From: Populus alba
Taxonomy: Eukaryota; Streptophyta; Magnoliopsida; Malpighiales; Salicaceae
Length of the DNA: 64,000 nt
NCBI RefSeq assembly: GCF_005239225.2
Contig: NC_133287.1
Coordinates: 3,887,493 to 3,951,492 of the forward strand
Reading direction: 5' to 3'
Part shown: piece after piece, positions 36,534 through 48,793 of the stretch
Layout of the letters: every line of letters starts with the position of its first letter
How positions within the stretch are numbered: the stretch's first letter is position 1
Made by a program: the position numbers and the translations under genes
Notes under the pieces: generated by a model
The model's input: the letters and a program-made list of their open reading frames with translations, nothing else
Told to the model about the DNA's origin: nothing
Database searches by the model: none

Positions 36534-39500
36534 AAAGAACCTTGTCCACAAGGGAAAAGTCAGGATAGGACTTGGAAAAACGCCACTCATTTTCCCAAGT
36601 AGCGTCTTCTGCTGGTGCACCAACCCATTTCACCAAAATTTCAGATTTAGGACGATAGTTACCTTTGTGTATCACACGCCGATCTAAGATAACTTCAGGT
36701 TGGGGAAGAACCACGGATGTAACCGAGACAGGGGGAAGGTCTGGAGAGGTAGGAGTAACTGGACCCAGATGCTTCAGTAATAAACTGACATGAAATACAT
36801 CATGGATTTGAGAACCCGGAGGTAATGCTAGTTTATAAGCCACCAACCCAACCTTTTCCAATACTTTGTAGGGACCAAAGAAATGTGGGGCGAGTTTAAG
36901 AGAAGCTCGAAAAGCCACAGAAGTCTGCCGATAGGGCTGAAGTTTTAAATACACATAATCGCCAACATTGAAGGTTACCTCACGCCGGTGTTGGTCAGCT
37001 TGGCATTTCATCCTGTTTTGGGCCATTTGAAGATTATGGCGCAAATCATGCAGAATGGTATCCCTGTCACGTAGATATTCATCAACAGCTTGAACGCGAG
37101 AAGTGCCAGGAATATAAGTCAGTAAGGTGGGAGGAGGAATGCCATAAACAGCTTCAAAGGGGGTCATCTTTGTGGAGGAATGGATTCAAGTATTATAACT
37201 GAATTCAGCCCAGGGAATCCATTCAACCCATTTGCGTGGCTGGTCTCCTGCAAAGCAACGTAGATATTGTTCCAGCGTCCGATTGACAACTTCGGTTTGG
37301 CCATCCGTTTGGGGATGGTAACTGGAACTCATACATAATTTTGTTCCCTGCAGATTGAATAGTGTGCGCCAAAAAGCACTGATAAAAACCTTGTCCCGAT
37401 CGCTCACTATGGAATTTGGTATCCCATGCAGACGAACCACATTAGCAACGAATTCCTTGGCCACACTGACAACAGAAAATGGGTGTTTCAAGGCAACGAA
37501 GTGAGCATATTTGGTTAATCTGTCCACTACGACCATGATAACAGTATAACCATTGGAAGATGGTAACCCTTCAACAAAATCCATGGAGACATCAGTCCAG
37601 ATTTGAGCAGGAATGGGAAGAGGTTGAAGCAATCCTGCCGGCTGCATGCAATCTGTTTTATACCGCTGGCAGACATCACACTGTTGCAAGAATTCCTTCA
37701 CATGCTGCCTCATATGAGACCAAAAAAAACTATGTCTGATGCGAGATAGAGTCTTATGAAATCCAAAGTGTCCTCCTACAGGTGATGAATGACAATCACC
37801 TAGAATCTTTGGAATCAATGGAGAGCTGGGGCTTAAATAAATTTTGTTCTGCTTGAACCAAACGCCATCGCGAAGGAGCAACTGATGTCCGGATTGAGAT
37901 GGTTGATGTTTGTGTGCTAAGTCCGCATAAAAAGAGTCTTGCTGGATTTCTTTCTGAAGCAGTGGCCACCAATCTGCATGTGGTTGAGAAATGGAGATAA
38001 ACTGGAATTCAATGACACGTGATAATGAATCAGCACCTTGATTTTCAGGCCCACGTTTATACTCAATTTTGTAATCGTAACCCAGCAGTTTCGGCAGCCA
38101 ACGAGTCTGTGCAGGTGTAGTAATTCGTTGCTCCAGGAGGTATTTGAGGCTTTTGTGATCCGTGCGAACTATAAAAGGTTTGCCCAACAGGTATGGACGC
38201 CACTTCTTGATTGCCTTAACGATTGCCAACATTTCTTTTTCGTATGTGGACAATAATAAGGATGACCCTTTCAATGCTTCACTAAAATAGGCAATTGGTT
38301 GGTTCTGTTGAAGCAAAATGGCACCAAGTCCTATTCCACTAGCATCGCACTCAATTACGAACTGCTGAGTAAAATCAGGAAGGCGTAAGACTGGCGGGGA
38401 TGTCAGTGCTTCCTTCAACTGTTGGAAGGCCTTCTCTGCTGCCTGGTTCCACTGAAATCCATCCTTGCCTAAAAGACAATTTAAAGGTGCTGCTATGCCC
38501 CCAAAATGACGAATAAATTTGCGGTAGTAACCTGCCAAACCAAGAAATCCACGCACCCCTTTTGCTGTTGTTGGTGGTGGCCAGTCGACGACAGCTTGGA
38601 TTTTGGCGGGATCAACCGCTACTCCCTGCTCAGAAATGATGTGGCCCAAGTAGCTGACACGTAAAACCCCGAATTGACACTTGGACATTTTGGCAAATAA
38701 ACTGTTAGCTGATAAAATCTGTAGAACAGTTTGCAGATGAGTGAGATGATCCGTCCATGATCTTGAATATACTAGAATGTCATAAAAAAAAAACCAAGAT
38801 AAAGTGTCGAAGGTAGGGTCGAAAGAGATCATTCATGAGGCTTTGAAATGTTGCGGGCGCATTAGTGAGACCAAATGGCATCACAATAAATTCATAATGC
38901 CCTTCATGAGTTCTGAAGGCTGTTTTATGAATGTCAGCATCATGCACGCGGATTTGATGATATCCCGAACGCAAATCCAATTTAGAATAAAATTTGGCGC
39001 CATGCAACTCGTCTAATAATTCATCAATTACTGGAATTGGATACTTATCTTTCACCGTGATGTCATTGAGTGCCCGATAATCTACACAAAATCGCCATGC
39101 ACCATCAGCCTTCTTCACTAATAGAACTGGGGAGGAAAATGGACTGTGCTGGGTCTGATTAAACCAGATTGTAGAAGCTCCTTAACCATTTTCTCTATTT
39201 CAGTCTTCTGATAATAAGGATATCGATATGGCCTCACAGTGACTGGTCCGGCTGTAGGAAGCAATGGGATGTGATGGTCATGTGACCGTTGTGGAGGTAA
39301 GCTGGTCGGGTTTTCAAAAACCTGAGAAAATTGAGATAGAAGTTGACTGATCTCAAGCGGATAGGACTGTGGTTCGCTGCTGCTGTTGCTGTTGTTGGAA
39401 GGAATTATTTGGAAGAACAATCCCAAACCTTGCAATCCATTTAGCTCCTTATCTGTCAAGGCTTCAATGTCGTTTCTCCCTAATCCTTGAAATGTGTGAG

Positions 39501-40932
39501 AAATACCTGCAAGCTTGAAATTCATGGTAAGTTGCTTGTAATCAGTCTCGACTGGACCGAGAGTTGCAAGCCATTGCACTCCTAATACCAACTGGCATGC
39601 TGCAACTGGAAGGATGTAGTAATCTGTGGTGACAGGATGGCCTTGAATGATGAGAGTGAGTGCCTGACATTGCCCCGCACATTTGATCTTTTCCCTATTA
39701 GCCACCATAACTTGTAATTGCTTTCCCTGAGTTACTAGTAATCCGAATCTGGAGACCAAGGCTTGATCAATAAAATTGTGAGTGCTACCTCCATCTATCA
39801 GCACTGTTACATTCTTGCTCTTTAACTTGCCAGGGACGCGTAGAGTCTGTGGATGTTCGGTTCCTGTAATTGCATGAAAAGAAATTTCAGGTAGAAATTC
39901 CGAGGGTTCCAGATCAGGTTGGTTGATCTCCACGTCTTCGATCTCCGTCTGAGGTGAATCTTCAATTATAAACAGTTGTGGTCTGGCACAACGATGTCCT
40001 GGAACGAACTTCTCGTCACAGTAATAACATAATCCTTTCTCTCGTCGCTCTCGTGCCTCTTGATTGGTGATTCTCCGGAAGTTTGCTGGTGGATTATTGG
40101 AACCTTGGTTATGTCGCTGACTTGGTGGGGGTCCTAGCACCCCAGCCACTGGATTGGAAGAGGATTTTGCTGCTGCATAAGTTGGCTGGAAACGGATTGG
40201 TTGAGTTGATCTCCTTTGCAGCTGGTTGCGTTCCTCAATTAGTCGGGCCACCCCTATTGTATCAGCCAATGTTACTGGCTGCTTGATCTTCACATCTATG
40301 CGAATATCATCCCTGAGTCCTGCAATAAAACAACCTACTAAGAATTTCTCAGGCAAGTTGTCCACTCTATGGGAAAGCCTTTCAAAAGCTTCCTGATAGG
40401 CTGCAATGGTGGTGGTTTGTTTAAGGCGTGTCAGAGCCTCCGAGGGATCTTCATAGTCGGTTGGACCAAATCGGAGTTGTATAACATTAGTAAACTCCTC
40501 CCATGATAGCGGTCCACGAAATTTCGTCAGCCACCGATGCCATTGTAAGGCAATGCCTTCCAAATGGAATGATGCCAGCTGAACTTGTTGATCCAACGCA
40601 ATATTTTGAAATTCAAAATATTGCTCTGCCTTGTAAATCCATCCCGTTGGGTCATCACCATTAAATTTTGGGAAAGACAATTTGAGGTTGTGATGAGGGT
40701 GGTCTTTTGTGGTGTTTGAACGAGAAGTATGGGGTTGTGAGGATTCATCACGAGCAAAGGGGTTTGTTTCAGAGGAGTTATTGTTTGGGTTGCGAGAAGC
40801 TCGAAGAGCTTGGAGTTCCGTCAGCACTGCTTGTAAGGCTGCGTTTACCTGATCGAAACTGTTCTCATGTCGTGCCAAGATGTCATTGACATCACTGCGG
40901 AATTCTGCATTTGTTTTACCACGAGTGTCCAT
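36532..40932 (-). pseudogene. gag-pol polyprotein of the young gypsy element, broken
   Basis: The start codon is at 40930-40932 (MDTRGKTNAEF). Domains in order: gag with a CCHC knuckle (CYYCDEKFVPGHRC); aspartic protease LIDGGSTHNFI; reverse transcriptase ([26 protein letters not shown]); RNase H (ECDASGIGLGAIL, TDHKSL); integrase with an HHCC finger, D,D,E core (SDRDKVFISAFW; SSYHPQTDGQTEVVNRT); and a C-terminal chromodomain-like part (ILVKWVGAPAEDATWENEW). Three lesions break it: a frameshift near 39150, before reverse transcriptase; a frameshift in a ten-A tract at about 38784-38793, which also replaces one of the paired catalytic aspartates; and an in-frame TGA at 37186-37188 in the integrase. 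The element could only move if its proteins were supplied by another copy. Confidence 0.93.
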
Positions 40933-40944
40933 GGTTGAAAACCA

Positions 40945-40957
40945 GGCTCTGATACCA
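40945..40957 (-). other. Primer binding site (initiator Met-tRNA)
   Basis: The minus strand reads TGGTATCAGAGCC, one base after the 5' LTR, the standard plant Met-tRNA primer site. Confidence 0.95.
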
Positions 40958-40958
40958 C

Positions 40959-41366
40959 TGATATGGTTAATTTGAAGGTAAAGAAGAAGATAGGATAAGA
41001 GAAGAATATTGAAGAAGAATAATTGTATATCTTTTACTGAATTCTTCAGGCTATATATAGATATAGCATTACAGATAGGAAATGAAATAACAAACATAAC
41101 TACCGAATAGGAATGCTGAAAATTAGAACAGAATAACTGACTCAACAGACAATTGACTAAATAAAGGAATTAGACTAAGTCTTCCACTTTGCCACTACAC
41201 GTCGTGGTCTCTGCTAATCCTGTTGCCATCACACAACTGCACATCGTGGTTTTGCATGCCCTTCACAACTACACATCGTGGCTCTGCTTCTCTGTAATGC
41301 CTGCATGTCGTGGTCTGCTAATGTGTGCCATTACGTGCATGTGAAGTGGCGAAACAGAACATATCA
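40959..41366 (-). repeat. 5' LTR of the young gypsy element
   Basis: The partner of 36113-36520, apparently identical; as the 5' LTR it should hold the element promoter. Confidence 0.96.
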
Positions 41367-41371
41367 CCAGC

Positions 41372-42784
41372 ATGGTTTCACGACATGTTTCATTGTTTCT
41401 CAAGGTCTTGGGAGAAGGCTTTAGATTTGATCATGGGCTCGTTGTTGAGACCTCCAATTCTATGCTTTTTGAATGCTGTGTGCTATTTTAGTCCTTGCTT
41501 TTATCAATGTAATATTGGCTCAGGTTAGGGACCTTTAGTGTTTTTCTTTTCAAGATTCTTCGTTGGTTTTTGGTTTCTGGGGTTTCTCCAGCTTCTTTCA
41601 TAGTTAGTTTCCTTAAAAAGGACCTTTGTTCGATATTAGCTGCCATGCTAGACACATTTGAGCTCTGGGGATGGTGTTTTTTCAAGTGTCTATTGCTTTC
41701 TTTACCTTGGTGTGCGATGCGCAAGTGTTTTTCCCATCTCCTTCGAGGGAAATCTTTCATGGATCTTACTTGTGCTGTTTCTGTTTCTGTCTTGCATACT
41801 GATTCAGTGTCCTTTTCCTTTTCTGTGATGTTTGCCATCCTGTTGACAAATCTTGACGGTTGATAATGTTCCTGATGTTGTTTTGCACCGTTACCCTGCC
41901 TGTTTATGGTCTCTAGCTTGTACCATCGCTGCTCATGTTGTTCTTGCCTCCAATCTTGAGTAATTGTCATCATTCTGCCATTGTTTCCGCCTGTGCACGA
42001 TGCCTTTCACTAACAAACAAGTGTACTCTGCTGTTTATTTCATCACCAACCAATTCAGGTATCTTTCTTATTTTAGTTACTCTGCGCTGCCGTGATTGAT
42101 GACCATTTTACTCTGCGACGGTCTGCTCATGTTTTATTTCATTCTTATATCACTTGGATAAATTCATGCACCATGGTTTGGTGCTCCCATCATTGGTTTT
42201 ACTAAAGGAATGGACAGCACGTTGCCATGAAGTCTACTTGAAAGGAACTGTGAGTAACCGAGTATACATAGTTATGGATGCACTGGTAATACGTAAGCGA
42301 AGAAGAGAGGGGGTAAGAGCTGCAATGAAGATAAAAGTGTCACTTAGGCAAATAGATGGCTTGGTCAAAATAAAAACAACATTGTTTTTTTTTTTTTTTT
42401 TTTAAATTGACTAAGTTAAAATCTGTATAGTTTTCAGCCGTGTAGTTGACTTTGAATTTTGGTACTTGGCAGATCTTTCCGGAGTCCTTTCTCTTTAGAT
42501 TTTGGATTTTGCTCCATTTGGTTTTTGTCTGGACAAGTCCTCGACTAGTTAACAAAATACACTTTCATATTATACCTCGCGGGCTGTTCTTATGCTATGG
42601 AGTTTGTATCTTTCGTCACCAAAATGTTTAGCCTGGTTCATTTATTTTGCTACACAGAACTCGCTTTTTATGTATTAGCCTAGTTAATGTTGTTGAAGTA
42701 GATGCGTTTGTAGCCTTTGTTCAACCATGCGCAGGCAGTGATACTAGCTTCTTACCATCGGAGACGGCGAGAGAGGGAGGCAGA
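41372..42784. other. Host DNA right of the retrotransposon, no gene identified
   Basis: It is continuous with 36112 before the insertion. It is T-rich and intron- or UTR-like. The 161-residue minus-strand frame (41488-41973) is low in recognisable content and is probably the opposite strand of T-rich DNA. A T18 run lies at about 42386-42403. Confidence 0.35.
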
Positions 42785-43168
42785 GCATGGTTGTTTTTGG
42801 GTGGCAGATACGCACGCACAAGGTAGGCACGTTTAGTTTCATTGACTTGTCTACACATGAACCCTCTACAGGTTGACTCCTCGAAACCAAATGCATGCAC
42901 CGACAAAGAAATACAACACTTTTCATCACTCGTCATGTTTTAGCAAAATCCAAAAGCAGAAAAATGATTTCATTTTTAGCGTTATGCAAAGATAGATGCA
43001 GCAAGATAGAGGAGTGAGTGAAGATGTGGAGCCAAATTAAGAAGGGAGATTGAAGACGACGCAGGGAGACGATCAACAGCAGTAGCATCCACAGAAGTGC
43101 CGGTCGCTGTCTCTCTGGATACTTTGTTTTTTGGATGTGAATATAAAGCTTTCTTATTAAAACAATTG
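42785..43168 (+). pseudogene. Truncated Dof gene copy (promoter, leader and first codons)
   Basis: It is homologous to 26938-27380, the upstream part and start of the intact Dof gene. Shared blocks include ATGGTTGTTTTTGG, GGCAGATACGCA, AAAAGCAGA, GCGTTATGCAAAGA-ATGCAG, AGTGAGTGAAGATGTG and GATCAACAGCAG. An early in-frame stop follows the ATG (codon 4) and further indels shift the frame. The copy reaches just into the zinc-finger codons (GTGCCGGTCGCTG) and then dissolves. Non-functional. Confidence 0.85.
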
Positions 43169-44120
43169 AGGTTTGTTTGAAATAATGTGATATAATGTAA
43201 TCAGTAATGGAAACTGTAATCGTGAACAAAACAGTGAGAATCTGGGATAAAACCATGTAAAGGAAAATAATTAGGGATTAAATTGAAAAATAAAATAAAT
43301 TAAGAAAATGATAATAAAAAATAGCAATAAAAAAATAAGAATTAAAATTTGATAAATAAAGTAAATGAAATAAAATGTTAAGGGATAAAATTAAAATAAA
43401 AATCATAAGAAAAGGATAAAAAAAATAGTAATTAAAAAAAAAGAAATGATGGACAAAATTAATCAAGAAAAGGGCAAAATACCAAAAATAGCAAACAAAC
43501 AAATAACAAATATACTAAAGGGGGCATGTGAGATTCATTACAGCTTCCCCCGTGTTTTCCTATTTAACACTACAATGTAGTGATTAATTTGTTATTTCTA
43601 TAAAAAATTGATAGATTAGAGGTATTTTGTTTATTTTTATATTATTTATAAATTAATATTGATTTGTTTGGGGATATTTTTGTCAACTCAATATTGTATA
43701 AACAGTAAAATAGTCAAAATACCCCCAAGAGCAAAAAAAATTAGACAATGTCCAGTAGGGGTATTTAAGGTATTTAAGTATTTTTTTCTTTTTTATGTAT
43801 AGTAAAATTACACTTTTACCCTTATATGAAAGACATTTAATTCATTGTTGTCAGGAGTGATTTGATCTTTTAACCTTGGTTTGGTTTACTAATTGCAAGT
43901 TTGGATGATATTAGTTACATAATTTACCATTAAAATAATAATTTCTTACTTAAAAAGATGTTAGTGTGTTGGAGCCACCGCAAACTTTAAACGGTATGTG
44001 CGACAGGTTTAGGTTATCAAAAATATTCGTTTGTTATCTAAGATTATATCTTGTCGTCTCCTTTTTCATTATAAGCATCGCATGTGCTCCAAATTTGTTC
44101 TTCATATCATGTTAATTTTT
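43169..44120. repeat. A-rich low-complexity DNA with weak internal periodicity
   Basis: The segment 43200-43500 is more than 60 percent A on the plus strand, with AGGGATAAAATTAAAA-like phrases recurring about 110 bases apart (43272, 43381). No coding content was found. Confidence 0.5.
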
Positions 44121-44400
44121 CTTATTTAAAATACAATGCTTACGATAAAACTATGTTTTTTCTTTTAAAAAATAAATGCATTGATAAGAAAATGTAGTTT
44201 AGATAGAAGATATATACCTTTCTTGTTATTTTAAATTGTTTAGATTTTTTGCAATTTGTTTTTTATTTAAAACACAATGCTTCTGATACAAAAAGGGTTT
44301 TTTCTTAAAAAAAAAAAGGAAATGAATTGATAAAAAATGTAGTTTTTGATAGAAGATATATATTTTTCCTAATTATTTTTAAATTATTAAATTTTTTGAA
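44118..44400. repeat. Tandem duplication, 141-bp period
   Basis: The segment from TTATTTAAAATACAATGCTT (about 44121) recurs at about 44263. Shared phrases include ACAATGCTT, TTTTTTCTTT, AAATGTAGTTT and GATAGAAGATATATA. The units are diverged by point changes and small indels. Confidence 0.8.
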
Positions 44401-44730
44401 AAAAATATATTTTAATTGCCTTTACTTGTAATTCAAAAGAAAGGCCACTACTAAAAAAAATGTAAAATATTTGTTTAATAAAACATTTTTTAAGAATTTA
44501 AATCGTAGCCTTTTCTAATTGTTTTTCTTCTATTGTTTAAACTTTTTATTGAATGAAATATGTTGCTAAAAAAACATTTTGTTGCAAAAAAAAATAAAAA
44601 TCATAAAGACTAATTTGAAAAAAAAAACATTTTCTCTGTAATTTTATCTGTTGTCTTTTCTAAGAAAATGTATTTATTTACTATCTTATCATTAAATAAA
44701 AAATAAATTCTAAAAAGTTCTTCGTTATAG

Positions 44731-44751
44731 GGTGCAAGGTGCAAGGTGCAA
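44731..44751. repeat. Three tandem copies of GGTGCAA
   Basis: A perfect heptamer triplication; no known role. Confidence 0.8.
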
Positions 44752-45060
44752 GTAACTTTACTAGTTATTATACAAGAAAATAAAGGAGGTCGCCATTTTA
44801 CTGTTGCCCACCTCACAGAACACTGTGAATAACACTATATATTTTGATCAATGAAGTTTATTTTCTTATCATCAAACTTTCAAACCTTCCAATTGCATCC
44901 TCCCAAGGTATGTTACCATGGTTTTCTCTATTTATATTTATTTTAATTCAAGTTATATCTCATGTTTGGGTTTTTATTGGTAATCGAGGGCTGGTTAGGT
45001 TTCACTTTTGCTAAATCAAGATTTAATTAGGACTAAAATAGAAATGAAAAAAAATAGGGA

Positions 45061-45420
45061 TTGCATTTGACAAAGAACAACAAAACAAGCCCAGTAGATT
45101 TTGCACATGAAACTTTAGTTTGATACTAAGAGTATCTATTTTTCTATCATTTGATCCTTTTTTTTTTGTAAATTAACATTTTAATACCAAACTTTATTTT
45201 TTTCACATTTTAGTTTCTATAATTGGACTATAAACATAAATTAAACAAGCAAGGATTACATTTGACAAAGAACAACAAAACAAGCCCTAGGTAGATTTTG
45301 CGCACAAAAATGTAGTTTAATCCTAAGAGTTTCCATTTTTCTATCATTTGTTTTTTTTTTTAAATTAACATTTTAATACCAAACTTTATTTTTTTCATGT
45401 TTTAGTGCATTTTATTAACA
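45061..45420. repeat. Tandem duplication, 195-bp period
   Basis: The segment from CATTTGACAAAGAACAACAA (about 45064) recurs about 195 bases on, ending in the shared TTTAATACCAAACTTTATTT. Differences are few, so the duplication is moderately young. Confidence 0.85.
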
Positions 45421-47430
45421 GTATTTTTTTTCCCCAAAAATTAACTTTTTCTCATTTTTATTATTTAATTACTGTTCATAATTCTTTTTTTATTTATCAT
45501 TTCATTTATTTTGTTAATAATAAACAATATCATTTTGTTTACTAATAAAGAAATCATGAATTTAAGGTGCAAGCCTCATTCTCCCATGTCAGTAAATTTA
45601 ACCTAGTATTTTATTTTTTAAAATATGATAAATGTTATTTTTTAAAATATTTTTTATTTAAAAATATACCAAAATAATATATTTTTTTAAAATATATTTT
45701 TAATATTAATAAATCAAAATTATCCAAATACAATTTTTTTTAAACTATAATTTAAAAATTAAAATAAATTAAAATTTTTCTTGAAAACAGTCTCAAACAC
45801 CCAATTGAAATCCTAGTCGTAGCGCAGCGTGGGTGCAAGGCTGGAGGTATCTTTAACATATATGTACGAGTTATGATGCCTGTTACCGCAGTAGATCATG
45901 TACTGTAATCCTCAACGCCACGTGTTGTAATCCTAAAGTAGAGTCCACCTATCAGGTTCCTTTGCTAGAATGAAATGGGACCCAGCTAATAATATTTCTC
46001 TCAAATTTTTGACTCGGGATTGGGCCCACCTCTGGACACCACTGTCTTTATGGATTGAATGATAAAAAGAGCACCTCACGTGGAGTCTGAACCAAAGGGA
46101 CTGTCCACCACAATAAAAAGGAACATTGCTGTCCAAATTCATAAAAACAAAAAAGATATAACTACAAAATCAGTCCTCCACGTATAACGCATTTTACATA
46201 CGAGTCCTCCATTTTCAAAACTTTTCTGAATATGGACTCAACGTTTCAACATCAACACTGATTGGTCCACTACTGTTTATTTTCCTTGGAAGCTGTTAGA
46301 AATCATGTTTTTTTTTTTTTTACAAGTTAAATACCATGTTAAATGCAACTTGCAAGAACATGCTTTGAGATGATTTTATCCTACTATCATTTTAGAATAT
46401 TTACGTTAATAATTTTTATTTAAATTTAAAAACTATCAATTTAAACTAACCTGATTATAAATATAACTTATAAATAGCTTAAAAAACTTTTTTTTTTTAA
46501 TCATGAAAATTAAACTAAAATCCATATTATACAGGCAAATAACATGTTAAAATCAATGTTTTTTTATACAAACTCAAATAATATTGGATACCATCTAAAA
46601 AAAGATTGGAGTTTCATGACAAGATGATGTGCTTGCTAGCTCAAACAATTACTTAATTTGCATACCTAAACCATTGAAATTAGATCTTCCCTGTTCACCA
46701 CAAACAGCACAAAACAAAAGTTTCCATCAATACTCTCTTTCTTCCATACCTAAACCATTGAAATAATTGTAAGAAACATCTCTCTCGAACATTTTATGAA
46801 ACATATTGCGTGCATAACTCACACCATTTTTACTATGCATATCAAAGAAAATATTAAATACTTTATTTTCAGGGAAGCAAGAACCCCAATTAATCACACA
46901 ATTCATCCAAACTAGTCATTGTTGAATTAAAATAGGACAGTGATGGGTTGTAAATTGCACAATTATGCTATATTCCATGGTCAAATTTAATAGGAGTGGA
47001 GGGATGAAGGTGGTGAAAGCAAGGGCACAATTAATTTTTTTTTTTTATAAAAAAAAACATTCAAGGCCTTGAGGAAGCACTTCTCTGATCTATCATTAAT
47101 TTAATGGCTAACTTACAATGTTGAAAGGCTGAGCCATATTTTTCTAAGGTCTGAAGATCGGGACTGATCTGTGAAGCAGATAACAGGTCGAGGCCTGATT
47201 TTTCCCCTATTTTGTTTTTTAAAGGGAAAATTAAAAGCTTGTCGACACATCAACAAAGCAAAATTTTTCTTTTTGTTAAAAAAAATTGCTTTTTAAAGCT
47301 TACCCCATATAATTCTCACTCATTATGTTTGTTGCTTAAAGCTCGTCCAGCTCTTCCTCCCTTATCCTCTCTCTAACATCAATTCTCAAGGGAGGGAATT
47401 CCAGGCACCCAAAAGAGAAACGAGAAACCA
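45421..47430. other. TCP upstream intergenic DNA
   Basis: AT-rich, including an AT-rich repeat fragment at 45605-45790. A 20-base direct repeat (CATACCTAAACCATTGAAAT) recurs about 85 bases apart (46661 and 46746). A CCACGTGT G-box lies near 45917. No gene was found. Confidence 0.35.
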
Positions 47431-47437
47431 GAAAAAG

Positions 47438-47439
<2 letters not shown>

Positions 47440-47473
<34 letters not shown>
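47440..47473 (+). repeat. (CT)17 tract in the TCP leader
   Basis: A perfect CT run ending about 97 bases upstream of the TCP start codon, so probably in the 5'UTR or core promoter. CT/GA tracts are common there in plants and can bind BPC-type factors. Confidence 0.9.
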
Positions 47474-47475
<2 letters not shown>

Positions 47476-47569
47476 CTCAACACAGTCTCCTATCCCCTAC
47501 TCTAGTAAATATTTAATCTTTTTCTCATAGAAAATATAAACAGAAAGAAAGAAGGAAAAAAGCTAGCCT

Positions 47570-48793
47570 TTGGAGAAATTCCTACATATTAATTTTCATG
47601 CTATCATGGAGGGAGGTGATGATCAGCTCCACCACTACCACCACAAACACCGCCCAAACTTCCCATTCCAATTACTGGAAAAGAAAGAAGACGAGCCTTG
47701 CTCGTCCTCTTCTCCTTACCCTTCTCTTCCCATCTCCACCACCGAACCAAACAACGACAACAACAGCAACAAAACTAACACAAACCTCTCTACCTCTAAT
47801 CTCCAAATTGTTTCTGCAGAACAATCGAAGAAACCCCCTCCAAAACGAACATCAACAAAGGACAGACACACCAAGGTGGATGGACGTGGCCGCAGAATTC
47901 GCATGCCAGCTCTCTGCGCTGCTAGGGTTTTCCAGCTCACTAAAGAACTTGGCCACAAATCAGACGGTGAAACCGTCGAGTGGTTACTTCAACAAGCAGA
48001 ACCAGCTGTGATCGCTGCCACAGGCACCGGAACAATCCCTGCTAATTTCACTTCCCTTAACATATCCTTGCGTAGCTCAGGTTCAAGTATGTCAATTCCG
48101 TCTCAGCTAAGATCAGGGAGTTTTAGCCCAAACTTTTCACTGCAGCAACGTAGTCGCAGTTTGTTCCCTGGAATTGGGCTAGAGACCTCACAACCACCGA
48201 CATTTTTAAGTTTCCAATCCAGTAACAATCTGAACGCAATGATGCAAGCAAAGCAAGAATTGCGAGACAATTCTTCACTGGAGTTATCAACGGAGACAGA
48301 AGAGAGTTTCAACAGGAAAAGAAGGCCCGAGCAAGATTTATCATCATCGCAACAGCATCAGATGGGAAGCTACCTGTTGCAATCCAGTAGTGGGGCAGTT
48401 CCAGCTAGTCATGGACAAATTCCAGCAAATTTTTGGATGCTGGCTAATTCCAATAATAATCAAGTCATGAGCGGAGATCCTATATGGACATTTCCTTCTG
48501 TTAATAACAGTGGTTTGTACAGGAGCACCATGTCTAGTGGGTTACATTTTATGAATTTTCCTGCTCCTGTTACCTTATTGCCTAGCCAGCAACTGGGGTC
48601 TACAAGTATTGGTGGGTCTGGTGCTGGTAATAGTGGGATGAGTGAATTAGGTCATTTGAATATGCTAGCTGGATTAAATCCCTACCGGGCATCCGGCATA
48701 TCGGAATCACAGGCGAGCGGGTCTCACTCACATCATGGTGGCGGTGGTGGAGGAAGCGATGATCGGCATGATACAACAAGTCATCACTCATAG
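47570..48793 (+). CDS. TCP14: Class I TCP transcription factor, TCP14-like
   Basis: A plant bHLH-like regulator of cell proliferation, internode growth and seed germination that binds GTGGG[A/C]CC-type sites. It is a single frame of 407 residues. The TCP domain covers about residues 92-146: basic region [19 protein letters not shown], then helix-loop-helix [38 protein letters not shown]. The short class I basic region and the following [19 protein letters not shown] are class I marks. Further TCP14-type features are an N-terminal MEGGD with a His-rich run (13-28), [11 protein letters not shown] near residue 325, and LAGLNPY then SQASGS at the C-terminus. The first ATG (47570) is preferred over Met13 because TCP14 proteins also have a short segment before the MDGGD-like motif. 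TCP15 is the next possibility, but it lacks this N- and C-terminal combination. Confidence 0.93.
   Translation: MEKFLHINFHAIMEGGDDQLHHYHHKHRPNFPFQLLEKKEDEPCSSSSPYPSLPISTTEPNNDNNSNKTNTNLSTSNLQIVSAEQSKKPPPKRTSTKDRHTKVDGRGRRIRMPALCAARVFQLTKELGHKSDGETVEWLLQQAEPAVIAATGTGTIPANFTSLNISLRSSGSSMSIPSQLRSGSFSPNFSLQQRSRSLFPGIGLETSQPPTFLSFQSSNNLNAMMQAKQELRDNSSLELSTETEESFNRKRRPEQDLSSSQQHQMGSYLLQSSSGAVPASHGQIPANFWMLANSNNNQVMSGDPIWTFPSVNNSGLYRSTMSSGLHFMNFPAPVTLLPSQQLGSTSIGGSGAGNSGMSELGHLNMLAGLNPYRASGISESQASGSHSHHGGGGGGSDDRHDTTSHHS

Larger units (their letters stand above)
36113..41366 (-). mobile_element. Young Ty3/gypsy chromovirus (probably Reina clade), 5254 bp
   Basis: A complete structural element in minus orientation: 408-bp LTRs at 36113-36520 and 40959-41366 with TG...CA ends, five-base target duplication CCAGC (36108-36112 and 41367-41371), Met-tRNA primer site and polypurine tract. 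Gag-pol lies between and ends in a chromodomain-like segment. Short total length and short LTRs with a chromodomain fit the Reina clade; this clade call is by size and layout, not by tree. Confidence 0.96.

Noticed and set aside
41488..41973. 161-residue minus-strand frame
   Set aside because: Long for chance, but Lys/Glu/Gln/Arg-rich as the complement of a T/C-rich stretch and without a known domain. Kept only as an open possibility.
43278..43502. Phe/Tyr/Leu-rich minus-strand frame
   Set aside because: It is the complement of A-rich low-complexity DNA; the apparent membrane protein is a composition artefact.
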